Below, piece by piece: positions 28,086 to 36,346 of a stretch of 41,911 nucleotides of DNA. The notes under the pieces are model-generated. The model had not been told where the DNA came from. It searched no databases and worked only from the letters and a program-made list of their open reading frames with translations. Position 1 is the first letter of the stretch. Each line of letters begins with the position of its first letter. Origin of the DNA: a bacterium (GTDB lineage Bacteria > Patescibacteriota > Minisyncoccia > JAUYLV01); the NCBI GenBank assembly GCA_030699565.1, contig JAUYLV010000051.1, positions 1-41,911 of the forward strand. The letters are read 5' to 3'. The translations under genes and the position numbers were made by a program.

Positions 28086-28505
28086 TCAAGTGCGCGGGCT
28101 TCGGGTCCCGGAACAGAATCTGGACTTGCGACCACGCCATATGCCTATTGCAAGCGCCACGGCGCCTATGCCAAGCGCTATGTTATTTGCGGCGCTATCA
28201 TAGAGAAGCGCGGCACCTATAACAAGAAGTGCCCTATTCAGTAAAACATTTCCGAAAATCCGTCCAAACGAAATTTTCTCGAAAGACGGCATCGGAGCGC
28301 CTGCTTTTATCACCGCCATTTTTATCGCCGGGATTGAAAGCGTCATGCCCACGGCAAGGAAGAAGGCGAGAGGCACGATCAGGCAGCTGGTGAGGAGATA
28401 CCACCAGTAGAGAAATTCCGACCAACTTTCATAAACGAATTGCGGGGCGTTTTCCGTAATCAATAGATACGCCGAAAAAAGCAGGGATAATCCGAATCCA
28501 TACAT
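28086..28505 (-). CDS. hypothetical membrane protein
   Basis: Multiple TM segments; promoter and terminator flank it. Confidence 0.65.
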   Translation of the reverse strand: MYGFGLSLLFSAYLLITENAPQFVYESWSEFLYWWYLLTSCLIVPLAFFLAVGMTLSIPAIKMAVIKAGAPMPSFEKISFGRIFGNVLLNRALLVIGAALLYDSAANNIALGIGAVALAIGIWRGRKSRFCSGTRSPRT

Positions 28506-28550
28506 ATGGCACCCCTTTTAATTTCAAAGTTCTGACTTTTCCGACTTTAT

Positions 28551-28579
28551 AATTTAGCATTAAAATATACATTTGTCAA
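28551..28579 (-). promoter_or_regulatory. sigma70-type promoter
   Basis: Minus strand TTGACA-N17-TAAATT. Confidence 0.55.
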
Positions 28580-28664
28580 TATCCCCATGGGTTGCGATTT
28601 GGAGTAGAATCATTCTTCGACTTACTAGTTACGAGTTACTTGTTACTAGCCCCTTTCTCTTCAC

Positions 28665-29150
28665 ATGCTCCCCATCCGTCCCATTAAGCAAAAAGCGGGC
28701 TATACCTGCGGCCCAACCTGCATCGCCATGCTGGCGCGTTATTATGACATTCCCCTAAGCTGGGCGGCGATCATGCGCGCCTGCAAGATCGACCGCAACG
28801 GCATGTCGAACGAAGACCTGGTTCGGGCGCTTAGGCGGCTTCATTTTTCCGTTCGCGCCCGCAAGCGCTGGAGCTGGAACGAACTGAAGGGTTTTTATCG
28901 GGAACGTATTCCCGTGGTCATTGCCTGGATGCTGCAGGGGCATGAAGGCCATTTCAGCATCGTGGCCGAGGTCGGCAAAAATCATGTGGTGCTGGCCGAC
29001 CCGGATGGCGGTAAGCATCGCAGAATGCCAAAGGATGTGTTTATGCGTCTGTGGTTCGACTATGATGATGTGTTTTTTCCCAAGCGCGCGAAAGATCTGC
29101 ACTTGCGGTGGGGCGCGGTCGTGAAACTGAACGGATACTACAAGCGGTAA
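28665..29150 (+). CDS. C39-like (bacteriocin-processing type) cysteine peptidase domain protein
   Basis: KQKAGYTCGPTCIAMLARYYDIP, IPVVIAWMLQGHEGHFSIVAEVGKNHVVLADP. Confidence 0.8.
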   Translation: MLPIRPIKQKAGYTCGPTCIAMLARYYDIPLSWAAIMRACKIDRNGMSNEDLVRALRRLHFSVRARKRWSWNELKGFYRERIPVVIAWMLQGHEGHFSIVAEVGKNHVVLADPDGGKHRRMPKDVFMRLWFDYDDVFFPKRAKDLHLRWGAVVKLNGYYKR

Positions 29151-29179
29151 TGTGTATAACCGCCTTTGGAGAGGCTTGC

Positions 29180-29617
29180 ATGCCGCGTTATACTGGGTTC
29201 ATGGAAGAACAGCAGGGCATGAGCCGGAAAACGGTTGCCATCGGCATTGCGGTTGCGGTATTTTTTTGCGGCATCGTTCTGGTGCTGATTTTTAATTTTA
29301 TTAAGCAACGCGGCGGCGAGAATGTGGCGGCTATTGTGGCGGATGCCATAGAAGGCCAGCGCCTGACGAATGATGCGGGTACGCTGGTGGTTGCGGATAA
29401 ACTTTTGGTGGTATTCCGCCAAAGCGCGACCATGGAGCAGCGGCAGGCGGCAGCGCAACATGCGGGCGTACGCATTGTGGGCGAAGTCGTGGGAAGCCGC
29501 GATACCTATGTGGTATCGTTGTCGCAAGCGATTACCGCCCGGGAACTTAAATCCGTTGTCGGGCGTCTTGCGCAATCACCCGACATACTCGAAGCGCGCA
29601 TGATTATTGCGGAATAA
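29180..29617 (+). CDS. membrane-anchored protein with peptidase-inhibitor-I9/fervidolysin-prodomain-like region
   Basis: TM then KLLVVFRQSATMEQRQAAAQHAGVRIVGEVVGSRDTYVVSL. Confidence 0.55.
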   Translation: MPRYTGFMEEQQGMSRKTVAIGIAVAVFFCGIVLVLIFNFIKQRGGENVAAIVADAIEGQRLTNDAGTLVVADKLLVVFRQSATMEQRQAAAQHAGVRIVGEVVGSRDTYVVSLSQAITARELKSVVGRLAQSPDILEARMIIAE

Positions 29618-29666
29618 TAGAAGCGGATTGACGCGGATATCAACGTGGAAAAACGCGGATGACTTT

Positions 29667-29849
29667 TTGTGTCATTTCGGCTCCGTTTATGCAACGGGGT
29701 AAACTGCAGCCGGAATCTATAAATCATCATGGATCCCGACTTCCGTCGGGATGACAGAAGAATGGTGTTGTCATTCCCGCTCTCACCCTTGTCATTCCCG
29801 TTCTCACCCTTGTCATTCCCGCGGAGGCGGGAATCTATTTTTGTTTTCG
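29667..29849. repeat. R1 palindromic repeats, one with inner hairpin, followed by 21-nt tandem units
   Basis: GTCATTTCGGCTCCGTTTATGCAACGGGGTAAAC...GTCGGGATGACAG then (TGTCATTCCCGYTCTCACCCT)x2 TGTCATTCCCGCGGAGGCGGGAATC. Confidence 0.7.
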
Positions 29850-29877
29850 GCAATATCTTGGTATAGTATGCTCTTGT

Positions 29878-30555
29878 ATGTTGAAGCCTTCATTTTTTGC
29901 CCGTCCTACTTTGCGCGTTGCCCGCGACTTGCTGGGAAAAAAGCTCATAAGGAATTATCGGGGCAAAAAACTTTCGGGCATCATTACCGAAGTGGAGGCA
30001 TATATCGGCCAAGACGACTTGGCGTGCCATGCTTCGCGGGGGCGGACACGCCGTACCGAGGGATTATATGCCGGTCCGGGAACGCTCTATATATATCTTA
30101 TCTATGGCATGTATTGGTGCCTGAATATCGTCACCGAAAAGAAGGATTTTCCGGCGGCGGTATTGATTCGGGCGGTTGAGCCTTTGGAGGGGATTGAGGT
30201 AATGGCGAGGAATCGTAATGCGAGGTCATTGCGAAGATCCCGCCTTCCTGTGATACTGACGAACTGGCGGGAGACGCGGCACCCTCACATGTTAAAAAGA
30301 TTGCTTCACCCTCAACATATCCGGGTTTGCAATGACATCTCGCAACTTTCCAACGGACCCGGAAAACTTTGCCAGGCCTTCGGTATCGATGGCAAACTTC
30401 ATGGCAAACCCATCGGACGCGACACATTGTGGATTGAGGATGATGGCGGCAAAGTAAAATCTTCGCATTTTGTGCGCACCCCCAGGATCGGCGTCGATTA
30501 CGCGAAACACTGCGCGGAATATCCTTGGAGATTCCTCTTGAAACCTGAAGCATAA
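29878..30555 (+). CDS. mpg: 3-methyladenine DNA glycosylase (Mpg/AAG family)
   Basis: ARDLLGKKLIR, GIITEVEAYIGQDDLACHAS, RRTEGLYAGPGTLYIYLIYGMYWCLNIV, NGPGKLCQAFGI, TPRIGVDYA. Confidence 0.9.
   Translation: MLKPSFFARPTLRVARDLLGKKLIRNYRGKKLSGIITEVEAYIGQDDLACHASRGRTRRTEGLYAGPGTLYIYLIYGMYWCLNIVTEKKDFPAAVLIRAVEPLEGIEVMARNRNARSLRRSRLPVILTNWRETRHPHMLKRLLHPQHIRVCNDISQLSNGPGKLCQAFGIDGKLHGKPIGRDTLWIEDDGGKVKSSHFVRTPRIGVDYAKHCAEYPWRFLLKPEA
30225..30337 (+). repeat. R2-like palindromic repeat inserted in frame inside mpg
   Basis: GTCATTGCGAAG...AAGATTGCTTC...GCAATGACA. Confidence 0.7.
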
Positions 30556-30620
30556 AGCATGGAACATGGCACGGAAATGGATTTCATGTTTTATGTTTCA
30601 AGTTTCATGTTGTGTGATTC

Positions 30621-31307
30621 ATGCATTATCGCATCCAAGTCGTCATACTTGCTGCCGGGCGCGGAACGCGCCTTCGGCCGCTTACGGACTTCAAGCCAAA
30701 GCCCCTGCTTTTGGTCGCGGGAATGCCCATTATTGCCCGGACACTGGAGATGATAAAGCCCATTGTTCACGAAGTGGTAGTTGTTATTGGTTATAAAGGG
30801 GAGAAGATATGGGGGTATTTCGGCGATGAGTTTCGGGGTGTGCCGATACGCTACATTGAACAGGATCGGCTGGGCGGCACGGCGCATGCCTTGGCGGCTG
30901 CACGCCATGCGCTCGATCGACGCTTCATGGTGCTGATGGGCGACGACGTATATTGCGCGGAAGACTTATATGCGCTTGCGCAATACCCATGGGCGGTTAT
31001 GGGACATGAGGTGGCTAAGCCGAAAAACTTCGGCGTCATAAAAAAAGACCGCCAGTGGTTCCTAAAAGACATCGTGGAAAAGCCGGAGCGGCCGCCGTCA
31101 AACCTTGCCAATTGCGGCGCATATATGATGGGCGCCGAATACTTCGCACATGATCCGGTACGCATTCAAAAAGGGGAGATCGGCTTGCCGCAGACGCTGG
31201 TGAAGGTTGCGCAATCCGGCACGCCGATTAAAGTGGTGAAGGCATCGTTCTGGCATCCGATCGGCTACCCGCAAGATCTGAAAAAAGCCCAGCGTCTGGT
31301 TGCGTAA
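30621..31307 (+). CDS. NTP-transferase (sugar-1-phosphate nucleotidyltransferase-like)
   Basis: VVILAAGRGTRLRPLTDFKPKPLLLVAGMPII. Confidence 0.85.
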   Translation: MHYRIQVVILAAGRGTRLRPLTDFKPKPLLLVAGMPIIARTLEMIKPIVHEVVVVIGYKGEKIWGYFGDEFRGVPIRYIEQDRLGGTAHALAAARHALDRRFMVLMGDDVYCAEDLYALAQYPWAVMGHEVAKPKNFGVIKKDRQWFLKDIVEKPERPPSNLANCGAYMMGAEYFAHDPVRIQKGEIGLPQTLVKVAQSGTPIKVVKASFWHPIGYPQDLKKAQRLVA

Positions 31308-31345
31308 CGCGATGAATACCGATCTTTTAAAACGAGGTGTTGTCT

Positions 31346-31786
31346 ATGAAAGTGATCTTTCTCGACATTGACGGCGTGCTAAATAGAATAGGAGTGGCGG
31401 GACGGACCGACCAGCGGTATCGCGGGCGCATCGGCATCGATCCGGAGCTCGCGGAAAAATTTAATGCGCTGGTGAAGCGGACCGGAGCATCCGTTGTTCT
31501 TTCCTCCACGTTTCGGCTCGAAGTCGGCTGGTACTTCATCCTTAAGGATTCCGGCATAGATACGAAACCATTCATCGGTGCCACGCCGCGCCTGCCCGGA
31601 TGTCCGCGAGGCGAAGAGGTTGAAAAATGGCTGGAAGATCACGATGACGTGGAGCGGTATGCGATTATTGACGACGAAAGCGACATGCTTGCGCATCAGA
31701 AGCTCTTTAAGACGCAATACGGCACTGGCCTGACCGATGAGATCTGCGACGCGGTGGCCGCATATCTGGGTGCAGGCAAATCATGA
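31346..31786 (+). CDS. HAD-fold protein like the HAD domain of Swiss Army Knife RNA repair proteins
   Basis: MKVIFLDIDGVLN, ASVVLSSTFR, YAIIDDESDML. Confidence 0.7.
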   Translation: MKVIFLDIDGVLNRIGVAGRTDQRYRGRIGIDPELAEKFNALVKRTGASVVLSSTFRLEVGWYFILKDSGIDTKPFIGATPRLPGCPRGEEVEKWLEDHDDVERYAIIDDESDMLAHQKLFKTQYGTGLTDEICDAVAAYLGAGKS

Positions 31787-31836
31787 TTTGCAAAAAAAGA
31801 GAAAAAGTTCTAACGTAAGGATCGGGAGGGAAAAAC

Positions 31837-32094
31837 ATGAAAGTCAAGAACTTTGAAAAAAACATCAGGCATCTGACGCAAGAAGAGCTTCTGACGGGTG
31901 GCATGAGTTCATTGCAAAAAATCCTGGTGGCTAAAGGCATTACCACGAAGGAAGAACTCCAAGCCGGCCTACTTGCATGGATGGCGGCGCGCCCCGAAGG
32001 TCGCAGGCAGCCCTCAATGCGGAGTCGGGTAAAAAGGCCCCTAAGGATTTTCAGACAAGCGGACGATTCATTCGGTGCTTCGGGCGCCTATTGA
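31837..32094 (+). CDS. hypothetical protein
   Basis: ORF with upstream GGGAGG. Confidence 0.5.
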   Translation: MKVKNFEKNIRHLTQEELLTGGMSSLQKILVAKGITTKEELQAGLLAWMAARPEGRRQPSMRSRVKRPLRIFRQADDSFGASGAY

Positions 32095-32100
32095 TCTTTC

Positions 32101-32128
32101 AAGCTGTGCATGATGCACGGCTTTTTTG
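32101..32128 (+). terminator. Rho-independent terminator
   Basis: AAGCtGTGCATGATGCACgGCTTTTTTG. Confidence 0.65.
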
Positions 32129-32157
32129 TTTGCGGAGAGCATGGTAAAATATTCCTC

Positions 32158-33231
32158 ATGGAACCCCTTATGGTTATTGGTATCGTTATCGTCGCAATGG
32201 GCGCGGCCATTGCCGCAATGTTTTTTATCATGCGCCCGAAACAAGGGGGTGTGGTTGAAAATGAACTTAAGGAACTTTTGCAGCGCATGGATCAGTTCAA
32301 GGACGGCATGCAGAGCCGGTTCTCCGAAGAACTACACCGCATGCGGCAGGAGATGGCCACGCACTTGGGCGGGAACCGCGAGGCGTTGGAGCGTTCGGGA
32401 CATGCCCTACAGAAGCAGATGTTGGAATTTACCTCCGGCATTACCCAAATGTCGGGGGCGCTTCAGGAAGTGCGCGGATCGGTAAAAGAGATATCATCTT
32501 TTCAGGATATTCTTAAGACGCCAAAATTGCGCGGACAGTGGGGTGAGGCAGTGCTTAAGCATCTACTTGAAGAGGCATTTCCAAAAGAATCCTTCGAAGA
32601 ACAGCACTACTTCAAATCTGGAGAGGCGGTGGATGCGGTGCTGAAGACTCCGGACGGAAAACTGCTTCCCATCGATTCCAAGTTCCCGCTCGAAAACTTC
32701 CAACGGTACATGCAGGCGGGAACCGAGGCGGAGAAGAACGCGGCGAAAAAGCTATTCTTGGAAGACGCGAGGCGCGAGATAGATGCGGTTTCCGCAAAAT
32801 ATATTCTGCCTGCGGAAGGCACCACCGACTTCGCGCTGCTGTTTATTCCCGCCGAGAGCGTATATTACGAAATTGTGAACAATTTTAAGGACGTGGATAT
32901 GAGTGAGTACGCTCGCAAAAAGAAGATCCTCCTTGTCTCGCCCAATACGCTCTATCTGCACTTGCAGATAATTCAGCGGTGGCTCAAAGACGTGCGGGTT
33001 TCACACCAAACGAAGGAAATATTAAAACGTTTGGCGCGCATCATGCAGGATTCGCAAAAATTGCAGGATGATTTTCGCAAGCTCGGGGGGCACCTCACCA
33101 ATGCCCGTGGTTCGTATGATACGACCGAAAAGCGCCTGGCGCTGATCGTTGACCGGTCTGAGCGGCTGTTGGGTTCTGAAGAGAAAGAGGTGCCGGAACT
33201 GGGTGAAGCGGATAAAGTAGATTCCAATTAA
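32158..33231 (+). CDS. rmuC: DNA recombination protein RmuC
   Basis: LRGQWGEAVLKHLLEEAF, LLPIDSKFPLENFQRYM, LLFIPAESVYYEIV, LVSPNTLYLHLQII. Confidence 0.9.
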   Translation: MEPLMVIGIVIVAMGAAIAAMFFIMRPKQGGVVENELKELLQRMDQFKDGMQSRFSEELHRMRQEMATHLGGNREALERSGHALQKQMLEFTSGITQMSGALQEVRGSVKEISSFQDILKTPKLRGQWGEAVLKHLLEEAFPKESFEEQHYFKSGEAVDAVLKTPDGKLLPIDSKFPLENFQRYMQAGTEAEKNAAKKLFLEDARREIDAVSAKYILPAEGTTDFALLFIPAESVYYEIVNNFKDVDMSEYARKKKILLVSPNTLYLHLQIIQRWLKDVRVSHQTKEILKRLARIMQDSQKLQDDFRKLGGHLTNARGSYDTTEKRLALIVDRSERLLGSEEKEVPELGEADKVDSN

Positions 33232-33259
33232 ATCTTGCAGAGGCAGCGGGTTGTAAAGA

Positions 33260-33529
33260 TTGTCGGTCGGTTCTATGTTTTTTCTTGCTCTATCCGCATT
33301 TATTTTCATAGGTTTGCTCATTTGGAGCGCGACCATCGCGTGGCACCTGCACACGTATGTCGTAAAAGATGACGAAATGCACACGCGGATGCTGAAAATT
33401 TTTATTGCGGGAAATGCGGTTTTCTTGGTCGTGATTCTTTCATTGTTCGCCGCAGTTCCGTGGAAGGAACTTTCGCTCGAAGCATTGACGGTGAGTCTTT
33501 CGGGGCAGATAGAAACATTTCTGCAATGA
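33260..33529 (+). CDS. hypothetical membrane protein
   Basis: Two TM segments; likely start ATG 33275. Confidence 0.55.
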   Translation: MSVGSMFFLALSAFIFIGLLIWSATIAWHLHTYVVKDDEMHTRMLKIFIAGNAVFLVVILSLFAAVPWKELSLEALTVSLSGQIETFLQ

Positions 33530-33560
33530 GGTTGTAGAGGTTGTCGGTTGTAAAGGTTAT

Positions 33561-34094
33561 TTGTTGCTTATGTCCCAACATTTCGTAGGTCAGCATATCA
33601 ATGAAGAAGTGCTTGTGACGACCCGGCCGCACTGGATCGTTTTTCTGTCCGTGGTGATCACGGGCGTCATGCTGCTTGCCGTCATTCCGATCGCACTGGC
33701 GCTTGTCGAATTTTTTGCGCCAAGGCTCTTTGCGTATCCGTATGCGCCGCTTTTGTGGCTGGGTATGGGGCTATATGGGTACGCAGTATGGTCGTTCTTT
33801 TTTCTGTCGTGGCTGCGGTATTGGCTGGATGTATGGATTATCACCACCGAACGCATTATTAAGATCGAGCAGCATCATTTGTTTAGCCGCGAAATGGCCG
33901 AGTTCCGCATATCGCGCATACAAGATGTGACCGTCGAGATTAACGGGTTTTTGGCAACCATGCTCAAGTTCGGCGATCTGAAGGTGTTTACGGCGAGCGA
34001 GGAGAGCGGATTCACCTTCAAGCGCATTCCGCATCCGGAAAAAATTAAGGATATTATTCTCCACCATCAGGCGGCTCCGGCGCCGCTACCATAA
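33561..34094 (+). CDS. bacterial PH-domain membrane protein
   Basis: Two TMs then WIITTERIIKIEQHHLFSREMAEFRISRIQDVTVEINGFLATMLKFGDLKVFTA. Confidence 0.8.
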   Translation: MLLMSQHFVGQHINEEVLVTTRPHWIVFLSVVITGVMLLAVIPIALALVEFFAPRLFAYPYAPLLWLGMGLYGYAVWSFFFLSWLRYWLDVWIITTERIIKIEQHHLFSREMAEFRISRIQDVTVEINGFLATMLKFGDLKVFTASEESGFTFKRIPHPEKIKDIILHHQAAPAPLP

Positions 34095-34101
34095 TACGTA
34101 T

Positions 34102-35130
34102 ATGGGACTTTATCTGCTATTGCTTATTATCGGCATTGTCGCGCTGGTTGCGGCAGGCCGTTTTGTTTCCAGAGCTTTGGTGACCATTGCGCACGTTCTT
34201 GGCGTTTCGGAGTTTGTCATCGCGTTTTTTTTGCTGGCATTTTCGACCACGATTCCGGAGTTCTTTGTTGGCATCAGCGCCGCGCTTGCCGGCGCTCCGA
34301 CTTTATCGCTTGGAGACGTCATCGGTTCCAACATCATCAATCTGACGCTTATTGCGGGCTCGGTGATCCTTATTGGCCGTAAAGACATACCCATCGCCGG
34401 AGAGATCACCCGCAAGCAGGGTCTGTGGATCTTCGGCGTGGGTTCCTTGCCGGTATTCTTGATCTTCGATGGCGTTTTGTCGCGGTATGACGGCATACTG
34501 CTTCTTGTTATTTTCTTCGTATATCTGACGCGACTTGCGAAGGAAAAGCGTTTAGTGCTCGGCGCGGTAGGGGGTGAGATGACAGAAGGGATCGGCAAAT
34601 CACCAAATATGTTTGCGCGTATAAAATTTTTTGGAAATAGTGAAGATGGGAAACGTTTTATGGGCGCGATACTTGTTTTTGCTCTGGGTGTAGCGCTATT
34701 GATCATTGGCGCCAAATTGGTTGTTGATTCGGCTCAACGCATAGCCGTATTGCTCGGTGTCAGTCAGTTTATTATCGGCTTATTTCTTATTGCGTTCGGG
34801 ACATCTGTTCCGGAACTGGCCTTTGGCATCCGGGCGGCGTTTGCAAAGAGTCCCGAAACGAGCATCGGCGATGTGTTGGGAGCGGTTGCGCTTAATTCCT
34901 CATGGGTTTTGGGGGTAGTGGCGCTCTTGCATCCGATCGTACCCGCCGCACTCGGCATGACGGTGTTCTCCGGTATTTTCATGATCGCTGTGTTTGCGGC
35001 ATTCTTTTTCCTAATGAATCGCGGGGGAGTGCTTTACCCACGCGAAGGCTTGGCGCTGATCATATTGTATATTTTGTTTTTTGCGGGCATGCTGGTATTC
35101 GGCAATGCGACCGCGCCTCTTGCGCAATAA
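34102..35130 (+). CDS. sodium:calcium antiporter family protein
   Basis: Two inverted repeats: FSTTIPEFFVGISAA...GDVIGSNIINL and FGTSVPELAFGIRAA...GDVLGAVALNSS. Confidence 0.88.
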   Translation: MGLYLLLLIIGIVALVAAGRFVSRALVTIAHVLGVSEFVIAFFLLAFSTTIPEFFVGISAALAGAPTLSLGDVIGSNIINLTLIAGSVILIGRKDIPIAGEITRKQGLWIFGVGSLPVFLIFDGVLSRYDGILLLVIFFVYLTRLAKEKRLVLGAVGGEMTEGIGKSPNMFARIKFFGNSEDGKRFMGAILVFALGVALLIIGAKLVVDSAQRIAVLLGVSQFIIGLFLIAFGTSVPELAFGIRAAFAKSPETSIGDVLGAVALNSSWVLGVVALLHPIVPAALGMTVFSGIFMIAVFAAFFFLMNRGGVLYPREGLALIILYILFFAGMLVFGNATAPLAQ

Positions 35131-35202
35131 TTCTTATTGGCATTCGCGCGGATTTATGGTATACTGAATTGCAAGTATTATCATAATATTCATCATATCT
35201 TT

Positions 35203-35766
35203 ATGGATGCATCACTAATTATACTTATCGTAATTGGCGTTGTCGGGCTTTGGTTTGTGGCGACGTATAATGGGTTTATCCGGCTGAAGCAGCGCACCGA
35301 AGAGGCGGAGTCGGATATTGAGGTGCAGCAAAAGCGCCGATACGACCTCATTCCCAATCTGCTCGAAGCCGTCAAAGGCTATGCGGCGCACGAAAAGGGC
35401 GTTTTCGAGAAAGTGACCGAGGCGCGCACGCGCGCTATGGCCACGGGTGGCACCCAATCGAAAGAGCATCAGGCGGCCGAGAATATGCTTTCGGGCGCGT
35501 TAAAAACCCTTTTTGCGGTTTCGGAAAACTATCCGGACCTGAAGGCGAACCAGAACTTTTTGGAACTGCAACGGGAGCTTACCGATACCGAAGATAAGAT
35601 TCAGGCTGCGCGGCGGTTCCATAATTCGGTGGTGATGGAGTTGAATACCAAAGTGGAATCGTTCCCTTCCAATCTCGTGGCCAATATGTTCGGCTTTACC
35701 AAGCGGGAATTCTTCGATCTGGATGGGACGCCGGAACAGAAAGAACCGGTTAAAATTAAGTTCTAA
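35203..35766 (+). CDS. lemA: LemA family protein
   Basis: YNGFIRLKQRTEEAESDIEVQQKRRYDLIPNLLEAVKGYAAHEKGVFEKVTEARTRA. Confidence 0.9.
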   Translation: MDASLIILIVIGVVGLWFVATYNGFIRLKQRTEEAESDIEVQQKRRYDLIPNLLEAVKGYAAHEKGVFEKVTEARTRAMATGGTQSKEHQAAENMLSGALKTLFAVSENYPDLKANQNFLELQRELTDTEDKIQAARRFHNSVVMELNTKVESFPSNLVANMFGFTKREFFDLDGTPEQKEPVKIKF

Positions 35767-35882
35767 ATGTAAAATGCAAATCTCAAAATGGAAAATTAAG
35801 GAGTGAAAGTTTTTGAAATAAACTTTCACGATATTCCAAAATTTTGATTTTTGAGATTTAATTTTGAATTTCAGCAAGGCAT

Positions 35883-36194
35883 ATGGGCTTTTTCGATTTC
35901 AACAATCCGCCTTCGCGCATCATTACCGAACAGGAGTTCGACCGAGTGATCAATACCGTGTCGCGCAAGCATAGGGGCGTGCCAAGCGAAGAATTCGAAA
36001 AGATTCGGGCTATGGCTGCCGGGTATTTGCATGAGCATGGGCAGTTTCGCGGGATGGATGAAAAGGAACTCGGGCAGTTCTTGGGTCATCTGCCGCCTAT
36101 TGTCGATAAAATCTATCATGGTTCCTTAAAGACCCTCGAAACCGAATTGCGCAAGGCTTTGGCGACCAGCAAGTATGGCGCCGTCGGGTTTTAG
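35883..36194 (+). CDS. hypothetical protein between lemA and htpX
   Basis: ORF; conserved-looking small soluble protein. Confidence 0.6.
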   Translation: MGFFDFNNPPSRIITEQEFDRVINTVSRKHRGVPSEEFEKIRAMAAGYLHEHGQFRGMDEKELGQFLGHLPPIVDKIYHGSLKTLETELRKALATSKYGAVGF

Positions 36195-36198
36195 GAAG

Positions 36199-36343
36199 AG
36201 GCTTATTCTCCCTTTATAAAAGGGAGTACCGCGATAGCGGGGAGGGATTTATTCTCCCTGTCTTAAAAATCCTCCGCCCTTCCCTCCTGCGCCTAGGCTA
36301 CGGACGGGCACAGCGGGCACCTCCTTTACGAAAGGAGGAATAT
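36199..36343. repeat. R3 CT/AG-rich intergenic repeat
   Basis: CTCCCTTTATAAAAGGGAG...CACCTCCTTTACGAAAGGAGG. Confidence 0.55.
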
Positions 36344-36346
36344 TGA

